Shown here: positions 1-8,590 of the stretch, piece after piece
Numbering within the stretch: the first letter of the stretch is position 1
Layout: the number at the start of each line of letters is the position of its first letter
From: Humibacillus sp. DSM 29435
Lineage (GTDB): Bacteria; Actinomycetota; Actinomycetes; Actinomycetales; Dermatophilaceae
Direction of reading: 5' to 3'
Length of the DNA stretch: 64,000 nucleotides
Assembly (NCBI RefSeq): GCF_001758225.1
Contig: NZ_MAST01000007.1
Location: forward strand, 62,001-126,000
Made by a program: the position numbers and the translations under genes
The notes under the pieces: generated by a model
What the model was told of the DNA's origin: nothing
The model's database searches: none
Seen by the model: only the letters and a program-made list of their open reading frames with translations

Positions 1-738
1 GGCGCGACCGACGAACACCACCCGCGAGGCCAGGCCGGTCGCCATGGCCGACACGAGGGGGTCGTCGGCGTTGAGGATGCTGAGCCCGCCCGGCCCGACC
101 GCGCGGGGCAGCTCGGCCTTGGCGATCGCGATGTTCTCGCGAGAGCCGAACTCGCCGAGGTGGGCGCTGCCGACGTTGAGCACGATGGCGACCTCGGGTG
201 GTGCGATGGAGGTGAGGTAGGCGATGTGCCCGACTCCCCTGGCGCCCATCTCGGCGACGAGGAAGGCGGTCGTGGGGGTGACGCGGCACACGGTCAGCGG
301 CACCCCGATCTCACCGTTGAGCGAGTTGACCGGGGCCACCGTCTCACCGCTCGGCGCGAGCACCGAGGCAAGCAGGTCCTTGGTGCTCGTCTTGCCCGAC
401 GAACCGGTGACGGCGACCACGCGCAGGTGCGGGGCCCGGTCGAGCACCGCCCGCGCCAGGAGCCCGAAGGCGAGCTGGACGTCGTCGACGACGACGCACG
501 GCAGGTCGTCGAGCGGGCGGGAGGTCAGCGCGGCAACCGCCCCGGCGGCAGCGGCGGCAGCCGCGAACGTGTGGCCATCGGCCTGCTCGCCGACGCGGGC
601 GACGTAGAGCCCGCCGGGGCCGCACTCACGTGAGTCGGTGGTGACGGGACCGTCGACGACGACACTCTCAGGGTCGAGCTCGCCGTGGACCCGGCCCCCC
701 GTGACGTCGCGGATCTCACTGAGCAGCATCGGGATCAT
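1..738 (-). CDS. murF: UDP-N-acetylmuramoyl-tripeptide--D-alanyl-D-alanine ligase MurF, 3' end cut by window edge
   Basis: MurF adds D-Ala-D-Ala to the UDP-MurNAc-tripeptide in the cytoplasm, completing the peptidoglycan pentapeptide. The frame is open for 246 codons to the left edge, so roughly the C-terminal half is outside the window. The ATP-binding loop GSSGKT lies at about residues 112-117, followed by the Mur-ligase motif EMGARGVGHI and then LNVGSAHLGEFGS. The start is the ATG at 738, which overlaps the murE stop codon as ATGA, so the two genes are translationally coupled. MIPMLLSEI is a normal MurF N-terminus. It is the last visible gene of the dcw operon, which presumably continues beyond the edge. 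Confidence 0.95.
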   Translation of the reverse strand, partial: MIPMLLSEIRDVTGGRVHGELDPESVVVDGPVTTDSRECGPGGLYVARVGEQADGHTFAAAAAAAGAVAALTSRPLDDLPCVVVDDVQLAFGLLARAVLDRAPHLRVVAVTGSSGKTSTKDLLASVLAPSGETVAPVNSLNGEIGVPLTVCRVTPTTAFLVAEMGARGVGHIAYLTSIAPPEVAIVLNVGSAHLGEFGSRENIAIAKAELPRAVGPGGLSILNADDPLVSAMATGLASRVVFVGRA

Positions 739-2321
739 GGGCGCGTCCCCGAGGTCGCGGCCGACAGGGCGGCGAGCACGGCATCCCGGTCGTCGAAGGG
801 GTGCATGACGCCGTCGATCTCCTGCCCCTTCTCGTGGCCCTTGCCGAGCACGATGACCGTGTCGACGGCGTCGGCCCCACCACGGGTTCTCGTCTCGTCG
901 ACCCCGATCGATACTGCTCGCGCGATCGCTGCTGCGCGCGCACCGCCGTCGATGAGCTCGGTGGCCATGGCCGACCCGGCCTCGATGAGCTCGCGTGCGC
1001 CGGCCAGCACCGCGGCGCGGATCGCGGCCGGCTGCTCTGACCTCGGGTTGTCATCGGTGACCACGACCACGTCGGCGTGCCGAGCGGCTGCGGCACCCAT
1101 CCGTGGGCGTTTGCCCCGGTCGCGGTCACCTCCGGCGCCGAGCACCACGATGAGCCGCCCACTGGTGGAGGGCCGCAGTGCGGCGAGCGCCGCGTCGACG
1201 GCGTCGGGAGTGTGCGCGAAGTCGACGATGCAGCGCGGCGACCCCGGGCGGTCTGCGGAGCGCGCGGCGCCGGCGGCCACGAGCTGCATTCGCCCCGGCA
1301 CGTCGGGAGGCACCGCCATCGCGGCCTCCACCGCCGCCGGCTCGAGGCCGATCGCGACCAGCGCCAGAGCCGCCAGCGCGGTGTTGGCCACGTTGAACGT
1401 GCCGGCGAGGTGCGAGACGAGCCGCAGCTGCGACCCGTCGCGCGCTTGCAGCGTGAACGTACCGTCGTCGCTCGAGCGAGCGACGACCCAGTCGGCCGAC
1501 GTGTCACTCGTGCTGACGGTGGTGACCGGCACGCTGGCCTCGGCGGCCAGTCGGAGGCCCCACTCGTCGTCGACCCCCACCACGGCCCGCCGTGACCGGG
1601 CGGGGGTGAACAGCGAGGCCTTGGCCTGGTAGTAGTCCTGCATGTCGGCGTGGAAGTCGAGGTGGTCCTGGGAGAGGTTGGTGAACAGCGCCACGTCGTA
1701 GACGACCCCGTCGACCCGGTGCAGCGCGAGCGCGTGGCTCGACACCTCCATGACGCAGGTGTCGAGCCCGCGCTCTCGCATCAGGGCCAGGAGGGCATGC
1801 AGGTCAGTGGTCTCGGGTGTGGTGCGCACGGAGTCGATGACCTCGTCACCGAGCCGGGTCTCGACGGTGCCGATGAGGCCCGTGCGCCGGCCGTGGGCGC
1901 GCAGTGCCGACTCGATCAGGTAGGCCGTCGTGGTCTTGCCGTTCGTGCCCGTCACCCCGATCATTTTCAGATCGGTGGAGGGGTCGCCGTACACCTGGGC
2001 GGCGACCGCCCCGAGCACCTCTCGGGGCCGATCGACCACCACGACGGGCATGCCGGCCGGCACCCGGCCGGCGCCGGCGGCATCCGTGAGCACGGCCACC
2101 GCACCACGCTCGAACGCCTGGGCGGCGAAGTCGGCGCCGTGGGCGTTGAAGCCGGGCAGGGCGGCGTACAGGTCACCCCGCACCACGGTGCGGCTGTCGA
2201 GGCTCACCCCGGTCACGACCGGGTCGGCGTCGGGCTGACGGTCGAGCGGCACCCCGAGGCGAGCGACCAGCTCGCGCAGGGCCACCCCCGAGGTGGCGGG
2301 ACGGATCAGGGCAGAGGACAC
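735..2321 (-). CDS. murE: UDP-N-acetylmuramoyl-L-alanyl-D-glutamate--2,6-diaminopimelate ligase MurE
   Basis: MurE adds the third stem-peptide residue to UDP-MurNAc-L-Ala-D-Glu, using ATP. The 528-aa product has the usual length and three-domain Mur-ligase order. The P-loop GVTGTNGKTTT sits near residue 125, and DDNPRSEQP has its Asp-Asn-Pro-Arg at about residues 424-427. In characterised MurE enzymes the DNPR arginine contacts meso-diaminopimelate, so meso-DAP is the likely substrate rather than lysine (inference from one motif). The gene follows ftsI after 11 bp and overlaps murF by 4 bp. Confidence 0.96.
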   Translation of the reverse strand: MSSALIRPATSGVALRELVARLGVPLDRQPDADPVVTGVSLDSRTVVRGDLYAALPGFNAHGADFAAQAFERGAVAVLTDAAGAGRVPAGMPVVVVDRPREVLGAVAAQVYGDPSTDLKMIGVTGTNGKTTTAYLIESALRAHGRRTGLIGTVETRLGDEVIDSVRTTPETTDLHALLALMRERGLDTCVMEVSSHALALHRVDGVVYDVALFTNLSQDHLDFHADMQDYYQAKASLFTPARSRRAVVGVDDEWGLRLAAEASVPVTTVSTSDTSADWVVARSSDDGTFTLQARDGSQLRLVSHLAGTFNVANTALAALALVAIGLEPAAVEAAMAVPPDVPGRMQLVAAGAARSADRPGSPRCIVDFAHTPDAVDAALAALRPSTSGRLIVVLGAGGDRDRGKRPRMGAAAARHADVVVVTDDNPRSEQPAAIRAAVLAGARELIEAGSAMATELIDGGARAAAIARAVSIGVDETRTRGGADAVDTVIVLGKGHEKGQEIDGVMHPFDDRDAVLAALSAATSGTRP

Positions 2322-2332
2322 GTCATCGAAAC

Positions 2333-4567
2333 TTACAGGCCGTCACGCTTCGCGCGCGCATCGCTCAGCACCGTGGGGTCGCGATCGGACAGGGGCTTGG
2401 TCGACCAGACGTGGTAGCTGAGCGGCGACGGCGTGCTGAGCGGCACGTTGTCGCGCTCGAGGAGGTAGGTCATGATCTGGTTGAACACGGGCCCGGCCAG
2501 GGCGCCGCCGAACATGCCCGACGTGGGCTTCTGGATGATCACCGCGACGACGTACTTGGCGTTCTCGGCCGGTGCGTAGCCGATGAAGGAAGCCGTGAAG
2601 CCGTTGTAGCCCTTCGTCTTGTCGTCGTAGCGGTCGGCAGTTCCGGTCTTGCCGGCCACCCGGTAGCCCTTGATGCGTGCGTCGCGAGCGGTGCCGTCAG
2701 GGCCGGTGACCTCTTCCATCATGCGCGACAGCTTCGTGGCGGTGTCCTGCGAGACCACGCGCTCGGGCGTGGTCGCGGGGGTCGGGACGAGCGTGCCGCT
2801 GTCGTTGACCGTGCCCTCGACGAGCGACGGGGGCACCCGCACCCCCTTGTTCGCGATGGTCGCGAAGATGCTGGCGGCCTGCACCGCGGTGACGGCGTAG
2901 CCCTGGCCGAAGAGCATGGTGTAGCGCTGCTGGGGGTTGATCTTGTCGGCCTTCACCAGCACGCCCGCCGACTCGCCGGGGAAGCCGATCGGCGTTTTCT
3001 GCCCCACCCCGAACTTGCGGTAGAAGCTCGCCATCACGGCGGTCTTGACCCGCTCACCGATGAGGATCGTGCCCATGTTCGACGACTTGGCGATGACGCC
3101 GGTGGCCGTCATGTTCTCGACGCCGTGGGCCTCGTTGTCCTTGAACCGGATGCCGGCCCGGGGCAGCCGCGAGGGCACGATGACGCCGGTGTCGGGGGTG
3201 ATCACCTTCTCCTCCAAGGCCGCTGCCAACGTCATCAGCTTGCCGGTCGAACCCGGCTCGAAGGCGTCGTTGAAGGCCACGTTGCCCAGGTTGGCCTTGT
3301 TGGCGCCACCCGGGTCGGTCGGGTCGAAGCTCGGGTAGCTGGCGGCAGCGCGCACCTTTCCGGTGGCCGCCTCGATGACAACCGCGGTGCCCGACTCGGC
3401 CCCGACCGCCGTGACCTGCTTCGCGAGGGCGTTCTGGGCGTACCACTGCAGGTCGGCGTCGATGGTCAGCTTGACGCTGCGACCGTTGACCACGGGCGTG
3501 TCGACCCGCTGCGAGCCCGGAATGACGTAGCCGTCACGGGCCTGTTCGGCCACGAGCTTGCCGGGGGTGCCGGCGAGCACCCCGTTCAGCATCTGCTCGA
3601 CGCCGCCACCCGGCTGCTGGTCACTGGGCAGCACGAAACCGACGAGCTGGCCCAGGGCCATACCGGACGGGTAGAGCCGCTGGGCGGTGCGCTCGGAGTC
3701 GATGCCCGGCACCCCGAGGGCCCGGATCTGCGCCCATACGGTGGGGTTCACGAGCTTCTTGACGATGACGTAGCGCTTGCCGGGACGGGTGAAGAGTCCG
3801 TTGAGGTCGGCGACGCTCATGTCGAGCAGCGGCGCGAGCGCGGCCGCTGCACCGGCCGCGCCGACCTTGGTGACGGTGCCGTCGACCCTGGCCTTGTACT
3901 CCCGGACCGCGGTCGGGTCGACCGTCACCGTGAAGCGCTCGACCGACTCGGCGAGCACCTGGCCGTTTGTGTCGAGGATCTGGCCGCGTAGCGCCGGCGT
4001 CGGCGAGGTGAACTGCCGCTTGTTCAGCGCCGCAGCCTGGGTTGCCGACGCGTCGAACGCCTGGATGCGCAGCAGCTGGCCGGCGAAGACGGTGAAGATC
4101 ACGAGAACGGTCGCGAGCATCACCGTGATGCGCCGTCTCGGGTTCGCACGGGAGATGCGCAGCCGCCGACCTCGCCGACCGCGGCCTCCGCCCCCTCCTG
4201 CGCCACCCCCTCCTGCGCCCCCGGAGCCCCGCCTGCCGGCGGGCGCCTGCGAGCGTTTCGGAGCCGGACCGCGGCCGCGGCCCGTGGGTGAGGCGGCGCG
4301 GCCCGTGGGTGAGGCGGCGCGGCCCGTGGGCGAGGCGCCGCGGGCCTTGGGCGAGGTCGACCCGGCCGGGGGACGGGGTGTGGAACGAGCGGCCGGCCGA
4401 GCCGGGCGCGCAGTGGCGCCGGCAGGCGGCCGAGCCGGGCGGGCGGTGGCGCCGGAGGCCTGGCCCTTGGCGTTGCCGGGGGCCTGGCCGTCGCGGGCCC
4501 GAGCTGCCGGTGTCGTGGCCGCTGCGCGACTGGTCTGTCGCGGTTGCCTGCCTCGCGTCGAAGTCAC
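2333..4567 (-). CDS. ftsI: Peptidoglycan D,D-transpeptidase FtsI (PBP3-type penicillin-binding protein)
   Basis: This is the septal class B penicillin-binding protein that cross-links peptidoglycan at division. The 744-aa product has a very long basic, Pro/Ala/Gly-rich cytoplasmic tail (residues 1-146), one membrane anchor at about 147-168, a PBP dimerisation domain, and a transpeptidase domain. The active-site motifs are STGK (Ser near residue 439), SSN (near 494) and KTGT (near 637). The GTG start at 4567 is supported by GAGGTGA just upstream, inside the 13-bp gap after ftsL. The tail contains a threefold 21-bp repeat and a glycine run, so its length probably varies between strains. Confidence 0.95.
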   Translation of the reverse strand: MTSTRGRQPRQTSRAAATTPAARARDGQAPGNAKGQASGATARPARPPAGATARPARPAARSTPRPPAGSTSPKARGASPTGRAASPTGRAASPTGRGRGPAPKRSQAPAGRRGSGGAGGGGAGGGGGRGRRGRRLRISRANPRRRITVMLATVLVIFTVFAGQLLRIQAFDASATQAAALNKRQFTSPTPALRGQILDTNGQVLAESVERFTVTVDPTAVREYKARVDGTVTKVGAAGAAAALAPLLDMSVADLNGLFTRPGKRYVIVKKLVNPTVWAQIRALGVPGIDSERTAQRLYPSGMALGQLVGFVLPSDQQPGGGVEQMLNGVLAGTPGKLVAEQARDGYVIPGSQRVDTPVVNGRSVKLTIDADLQWYAQNALAKQVTAVGAESGTAVVIEAATGKVRAAASYPSFDPTDPGGANKANLGNVAFNDAFEPGSTGKLMTLAAALEEKVITPDTGVIVPSRLPRAGIRFKDNEAHGVENMTATGVIAKSSNMGTILIGERVKTAVMASFYRKFGVGQKTPIGFPGESAGVLVKADKINPQQRYTMLFGQGYAVTAVQAASIFATIANKGVRVPPSLVEGTVNDSGTLVPTPATTPERVVSQDTATKLSRMMEEVTGPDGTARDARIKGYRVAGKTGTADRYDDKTKGYNGFTASFIGYAPAENAKYVVAVIIQKPTSGMFGGALAGPVFNQIMTYLLERDNVPLSTPSPLSYHVWSTKPLSDRDPTVLSDARAKRDGL
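4281..4343 (-). repeat. Three 21-bp tandem repeats inside ftsI
   Basis: Three consecutive 21-bp units start at 4281, 4302 and 4323. The first two are identical and the third differs at two positions. They encode three copies of a 7-residue unit, (A/R)ASPTGR, in the disordered cytoplasmic tail of FtsI. The reading frame is kept, so copy-number changes would be tolerated. Confidence 0.9.
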
Positions 4568-4580
4568 GCGGTCACCTCGT

Positions 4581-5288
4581 TCACCCGATGGCGGGAGTCT
4601 GTGAGCTCGCGCCGCGGGCGGCGCTCGGTTTCGTGGTCAGTCTCGGGGTTGCGGGCGCTTTGGTCGTGGCAGCCGGGGTCTTCGGCGTGGCGGACCCCTT
4701 CTTCGAGGCGGCCTTCTTGTCAGCCTTCGGGGCAGCCTTCTTGTCAGCCTTCTTGTCAGCCTTCGGGGCGACCTTCGGCCCCAGTGGCGCCACCACACCG
4801 AGCACCGACGCAGCCGCGGCCCCGACCAGCTTCTGGTCGGAGCCGGTCAGCGGTGGCGGTGGCGTCGCCCGCGTCACGATCGGCAGTGCCTGGTAGGAGG
4901 TGGCGGGGTAGGCCGTTCCGGAGACCGTGCCGGTCGCGAGGTTGAGGTAAGCCCGCTCGTTCGACCGGACCATGCCCAGCTTCACTGCAGCGGCGGCCAG
5001 AGCGCCGCCGGCCGACGCGGCCGCGATCTCCGCGTTGAGGTTGGCGGCGGAGTTGGTCAGGGCCGTCGACTCACGCTGGAGGGTGCCGACCACGAGCGAG
5101 CCCTGCGCCAGGGCGGTGTTGAGCAGGAGCAGCGCGATCAGCCCGACGGTGAGCAGCACGAGGCACAGCGTGGCGAAGGCACCGTTCCCGGTCGCGGTGA
5201 ACCGGGTGGGCATCACCCGCAACGGTGTCGCCGTGGGGCCGCGTCGCGGGGCGCGCAGCGGGCGTGCCGTGGCCGTCATCTGGCTCAT
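4581..5288 (-). CDS. ftsL: Cell-division protein FtsL-like membrane protein
   Basis: By position (between rsmH and ftsI) and topology this is FtsL, a bitopic divisome protein. The 235-aa product has a basic cytoplasmic N-terminus, one transmembrane helix at about residues 38-62 (rich in L, V, A and I), then a short extracellular segment with the heptad-like spacing of FtsL ([20 protein letters not shown]). The C-terminal third is a Lys/Ala/Pro-rich tail with KADKKA repeats, which is longer than in most FtsL proteins. The ATG at 5288 overlaps the rsmH stop codon as ATGA. Sequence conservation in FtsL is low, so the call rests mainly on synteny. Confidence 0.85.
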   Translation of the reverse strand: MSQMTATARPLRAPRRGPTATPLRVMPTRFTATGNGAFATLCLVLLTVGLIALLLLNTALAQGSLVVGTLQRESTALTNSAANLNAEIAAASAGGALAAAAVKLGMVRSNERAYLNLATGTVSGTAYPATSYQALPIVTRATPPPPLTGSDQKLVGAAAASVLGVVAPLGPKVAPKADKKADKKAAPKADKKAASKKGSATPKTPAATTKAPATPRLTTKPSAARGASSQTPAIG

Positions 5289-6358
5289 CGGGTGGTTCCC
5301 TTCGTTCCGGTACGGGCGGATGCCGTGGGGCGGGTCGAGCGACTCGGCGAACCGGGTGCTCTCGTGCGGCTGGAGTGGGCGGCCCGGTCGGGCTGGTGGT
5401 CGCGGGTCCGTTCGGCGACCCGGAGGTGCGCCGAGGCGGCTCGCGGGTTCTGCACGATCTCGGTCTCCGTGGGCTGCTCGCCTCCACGCGTGACGAGCGT
5501 GAGGTAGGCCGCGTGCTCGGGAAGCTCGACCGGCAGACCCTCGGGAGTGCTCGAGGTGGCTCCGGCGGCCAACGCCCGCTTGGTCACCCGGTCCTCGAGC
5601 GAGTGGTACGACAGCACGGCGATGCGGCCACCGACCGCCAGCACGTCCACCGACTCCTCGATGGCGCGGCGCCAGACGGCCAGCTCGTCGTTGACCTCGA
5701 TACGCAGCGCCTGGAACGTTCGTTTGGCCGGGTGCCCGCTCTGACGCTGGGACGCGGCGGGGATGACCCGACGCAACAGCTCGACGAGGGGGCCGGAGGT
5801 CGTGAACGGCCGCTGTTCACGCTCGCGAACCACGGCGCGGGCGATCTTGCGCGCGAAGCGCTCCTCGCCGTAGTCCTTCAGAACCCGGGCGAGATCGGCG
5901 ACCTCGTACGTGTTGAGCACGTCGGCGGCGGTGGGGCCGTCGGACTGGTCCATGCGCATGTCGAGCGGTGCGTCGACCCGGTAGGCGAAACCCCGGTCGG
6001 CCTCGTCGAGCTGCAGCGAGCTCACCCCGAGGTCGAAGAGGATGCCGTCGACCCGGGCCACCCCGACCCCCTCGACGACGTCTGCGATGTCGTCGTAGAC
6101 GGCGTGCACCGGCCGGAACCGGTCACCGAAGCGGGCCAGCCGCTCGGCCGACAGGGCGAGCGCCTCGTGGTCGCGGTCGATCCCGATCACCGTGACGTCG
6201 GGGAAGGCCTCGAGCACCCCCTCGGCATGGCCCCCCATACCAACCGTGCCGTCCACGTGGACGGCACCCGGGCGAGAGAGGGACGGTTCGAGCAGCGCGA
6301 GAATCCGGTCGCGCATCACCGGGACGTGTCGCCCCTGCGCCGGTCCTCGGTCGTCCAT
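5285..6358 (-). CDS. rsmH: 16S rRNA (cytosine1402-N4)-methyltransferase RsmH
   Basis: RsmH (MraW) methylates N4 of C1402 in 16S rRNA using S-adenosylmethionine. The product from the chosen start is 357 aa. The N-terminal motif GRHVPVM, the SAM-binding [14 protein letters not shown], the conserved [19 protein letters not shown], and the C-terminal [10 protein letters not shown] are all visible. About 40 extra Arg/Ser/Thr-rich residues follow the usual C-terminus. The frame is open up to 6544, but the ATG at 6358 (MDDRGPAQ) has AAGGACGAG upstream and gives a normal RsmH N-terminus, so the longer version is rejected. It follows mraZ after about 250 bp without a gene and overlaps ftsL by 4 bp. 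Confidence 0.94.
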   Translation of the reverse strand: MDDRGPAQGRHVPVMRDRILALLEPSLSRPGAVHVDGTVGMGGHAEGVLEAFPDVTVIGIDRDHEALALSAERLARFGDRFRPVHAVYDDIADVVEGVGVARVDGILFDLGVSSLQLDEADRGFAYRVDAPLDMRMDQSDGPTAADVLNTYEVADLARVLKDYGEERFARKIARAVVREREQRPFTTSGPLVELLRRVIPAASQRQSGHPAKRTFQALRIEVNDELAVWRRAIEESVDVLAVGGRIAVLSYHSLEDRVTKRALAAGATSSTPEGLPVELPEHAAYLTLVTRGGEQPTETEIVQNPRAASAHLRVAERTRDHQPDRAAHSSRTRAPGSPSRSTRPTASARTGTKGTTR

Positions 6359-6606
6359 GCTCGTCCTTGCTCGCCCTGGGCGTCGTGCGCTTGCGCGGCT
6401 GATGGTCTTGTCGTCAGTGCTGCTTGCTGGTCTGCTGCTGGAGCCGTCTGGCCCGACGCGCGATCCTGCGGGCTGGTCCCCATCCGCTGCCTCGCCCGAG
6501 ACGGGGGAAGTCGTCTCGGGAGGGGAGCGGCTGGAGGCCGGCACTCAGGTCTCGTGGGGCGTCGTTCGCTGCCGGGTCGTTCGGTGGTGCGGACGAGTGG
6601 TGGGGC

Positions 6607-7038
6607 CTAGAAGATGCCGGGAACCACCTCCTCGGTGATGTCGGCGAAGCTCTGCTCGCTCGCGGCCAGGTAGGTGTTCCACCCGGCGCTGTCCCAGACC
6701 TCGAGTCGCGACCCGGTTCCGATGACGGTCACCTCACGGTCGAGGCCGGCGTACTGGCGCAGGTTTGCCGGGATGGTGAAGCGGCCCTGCCGGTCGGGCA
6801 CCTCGTCGGAGGCGCCCGACAGGAACACCCGCAGGTAGTCGCGGGCGGACCGGTTGGTCGTGGGCGCGGCCTGCAGGCCCTGCGCCACCTTCACGAACTC
6901 GTCCATGGGGTAGATGAAGAGGCAACGCTCCTGGCCCCGCGTGACCACGAGGCCGTCAGACATCTGGTCGCGGTACTTCGCCGGCAGGATCAGGCGGCCC
7001 TTCTCATCGAGCCGGGGGGTGTGCGTACCGAGGAACAC
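6607..7038 (-). CDS. mraZ: Transcriptional regulator / cell-division protein MraZ
   Basis: MraZ is an AbrB-fold DNA-binding protein at the head of dcw operons; in characterised bacteria it binds short direct repeats at its own promoter and represses the cluster. The two tandem MraZ half-domains are seen as [20 protein letters not shown] and, later, [16 protein letters not shown] chose the GTG at 7038, which gives 143 aa beginning at FLGTHTP, the usual family length. AAGGGGAGG lies about 8 nt upstream. The open frame runs to 7206, but the extra 56 residues overlap the promoter and operator. A GTG at 7047 is a possible alternative. Confidence 0.93.
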   Translation of the reverse strand: MFLGTHTPRLDEKGRLILPAKYRDQMSDGLVVTRGQERCLFIYPMDEFVKVAQGLQAAPTTNRSARDYLRVFLSGASDEVPDRQGRFTIPANLRQYAGLDREVTVIGTGSRLEVWDSAGWNTYLAASEQSFADITEEVVPGIF

Positions 7039-7094
7039 GATCGCCACCTCCCCTTCATCGACCCGAGAGGCGCCACCACCGTCGCCCTTCTTCC

Positions 7095-7125
7095 CCCACT
7101 CTACTCCACTTTCCTCCACGGTCAA
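7095..7125 (-). promoter_or_regulatory. mraZ promoter overlapped by a triple GTGG direct-repeat array (MraZ operator)
   Basis: On the minus strand TTGACC (7125-7120) is followed after 16 bp by TAGAGT (7103-7098), a plausible -35/-10 pair. The same DNA holds three GTGG(A/G)G repeats starting at 7119, 7109 and 7099, spaced exactly 10 bp, so they lie on one helical face. Characterised MraZ proteins bind direct repeats of this spacing. Because the array covers the promoter, autorepression of the dcw operon is the simple inference. The expected transcript starts near 7090, about 50 nt before the GTG. Confidence 0.8.
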
Positions 7126-7179
7126 CGACGAACACGTCAGTTTTGGCCCCCTCATCGCACGTTTGCGCAGGTCAGCGAC

Positions 7180-7199
7180 GTGGTCGGAAGTGGAGGGGA
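7180..7199 (+). promoter_or_regulatory. Degenerate GTGG repeat pair (possible weak MraZ site)
   Basis: GTGG occurs at 7180 and again at 7190 on the plus strand. The 17-mer GTGGTCGGAAGTGGAGG matches the main MraZ-type array at 13 of 17 positions. It lies between the two better arrays in the mraZ-moxR intergenic region. No promoter elements are evident around it. Confidence 0.4.
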
Positions 7200-7370
7200 A
7201 CGCCACCCCTCTCCCCTACCGCCCCTACGGCATCCGGCCGGATGCCGTTCATCCACCACCGAGACGGGCCCCGAGCGCTCGTCGCCGCCGCGCGACAGAC
7301 CCAGATCCAGCCTGCTGACCCCGATATAGCCCGTCGGCGAGTGAACTCTGAGCGTTCCCCGCGCGTTGTG

Positions 7371-7394
7371 GTGGAGGAAAGTGGAGTCCGGAGT
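7371..7394 (+). promoter_or_regulatory. Inverted second copy of the MraZ-type repeat array upstream of moxR
   Basis: GTGGAGGAAAGTGGAGT at 7371-7387 is identical over 17 nt to the minus-strand array upstream of mraZ (7119-7103), but points toward moxR. The repeats start at 7371 and 7381; a third, expected at 7391, has decayed to GAGTG. The -10 position seen at mraZ is not preserved here, so this looks like an operator or a decayed promoter duplicate. It lies about 160 bp before the moxR start. The rest of the 7039-7545 gap holds no credible gene. Confidence 0.6.
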
Positions 7395-7545
7395 GTTTCG
7401 GAGACAGAGAAGCTTCACCGGGTCACGAATTCGGGGTCTTCTTCCTGTGGGCCGTCTCATGAGGGAGGATCACTGAACGGATCTCGCGTCGACCGTCTGG
7501 GCGAGGGCGGGCAACTGACCGATCAGCGGCACAGCGGAGGACAGA

Positions 7546-8583
7546 GTGACGATGGAATTCACCGGGAGCGTTCCCGGCCTGAACCGTGGCGAGCAGCGCG
7601 AACCGGGCCAACCTCGCGACCGCGGCCCGGCGGCCGACCTCGACCTCGTCAGAGACGTGGCAGACCGGCTCGTCGGGGCCATGACGACGGTCATCGAGGG
7701 CAAGGCCGAGGTCGTGCGAACCACCGTCACGGTGCTGTTCGCCGGCGGGCACCTGCTCATCGAGGACGTGCCCGGCGTCGGCAAGACCATGTTGGCCAAA
7801 GCCCTCGCCCGCTCCATCGACGCGTCGGTGCGCCGCATCCAGTTCACGCCCGACCTGCTGCCGAGCGACGTGACGGGCGTCAGCATCTTCAACCAGGACG
7901 CCCGGCGGTTCGAGTTCCGCCCAGGGGCCATCTTCGCCAACGTGGTGGTGGGCGACGAGATCAACCGCGCCTCGCCGAAGACCCAGTCGGCGTTGCTCGA
8001 GTCGATGGAGGAGCGCCAGGTCACCGTCGACGGCACCACGTACGAGCTGCAGGCGCCGTTCATCGTGATGGCCACCCAGAACCCCATCGAGATGGAGGGC
8101 ACCTACCCGCTTCCCGAGGCCCAGCGTGACCGGTTCATGGCCCGCATCTCGATGGGCTACCCCTCCCCTGCTGCCGAGCTGGAGCTGCTCGAGGTGCACG
8201 GGTCGCGTTCCCCGCTCGACTCACTGCGGCCCGTCACCGACGCCGCGACGATCAACAGCGTCGTCGAGGCGGTGATGCGGGTGCACGCCAGCCCCGCGAT
8301 CCGCCAGTACATCGTCGACCTGGTGAACCGTTCGCGCTCCACCTCGGCGCTGCGGCTCGGGGCCTCCCCCAGGGCCGGACTGCACCTGCTGAGGTCGGCT
8401 CGTGCGCACGCCGCCCTCGAGGGGCGCGACCATGTGATCCCCGACGACGTGCAGCTGCTCGCACCCGCCGTGCTGGCGCACCGGCTGATGCCCTCGAGCG
8501 AGACCCAGCTCGCCCGCCGCACGACGACCGAGGTCGTCGGCGACCTGCTGCGCCAGGTGCCCGTGCCTCCCCAGGCTCGCTGA
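7546..8583 (+). CDS. MoxR-family AAA+ ATPase
   Basis: MoxR ATPases act as chaperone-like partners of DUF58/VWA proteins encoded beside them. The 345-aa product has Walker A PGVGKT at about residues 76-81, Walker B VVVGDEINRASPKTQ, the sensor motif ATQNPIEMEGTYPLPEAQRDRF, and a C-terminal lid domain. GGAGG at 7536-7540 stands 5 nt before the GTG at 7546; an ATG two codons later is an alternative. The gene heads a plus-strand operon with the DUF58 and transglutaminase genes, divergent from the dcw operon. A role in envelope or cell-wall maintenance is inferred from this context. Confidence 0.92.
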   Translation: MTMEFTGSVPGLNRGEQREPGQPRDRGPAADLDLVRDVADRLVGAMTTVIEGKAEVVRTTVTVLFAGGHLLIEDVPGVGKTMLAKALARSIDASVRRIQFTPDLLPSDVTGVSIFNQDARRFEFRPGAIFANVVVGDEINRASPKTQSALLESMEERQVTVDGTTYELQAPFIVMATQNPIEMEGTYPLPEAQRDRFMARISMGYPSPAAELELLEVHGSRSPLDSLRPVTDAATINSVVEAVMRVHASPAIRQYIVDLVNRSRSTSALRLGASPRAGLHLLRSARAHAALEGRDHVIPDDVQLLAPAVLAHRLMPSSETQLARRTTTEVVGDLLRQVPVPPQAR

Positions 8584-8590
8584 GCTACCC

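Noticed and set aside
6359-6544. N-terminal extension of RsmH to an upstream start at 6544
   Set aside because: The extension is Ser/Pro-rich with no family similarity, and the ATG at 6358 has a good ribosome-binding site and a normal RsmH N-terminus.
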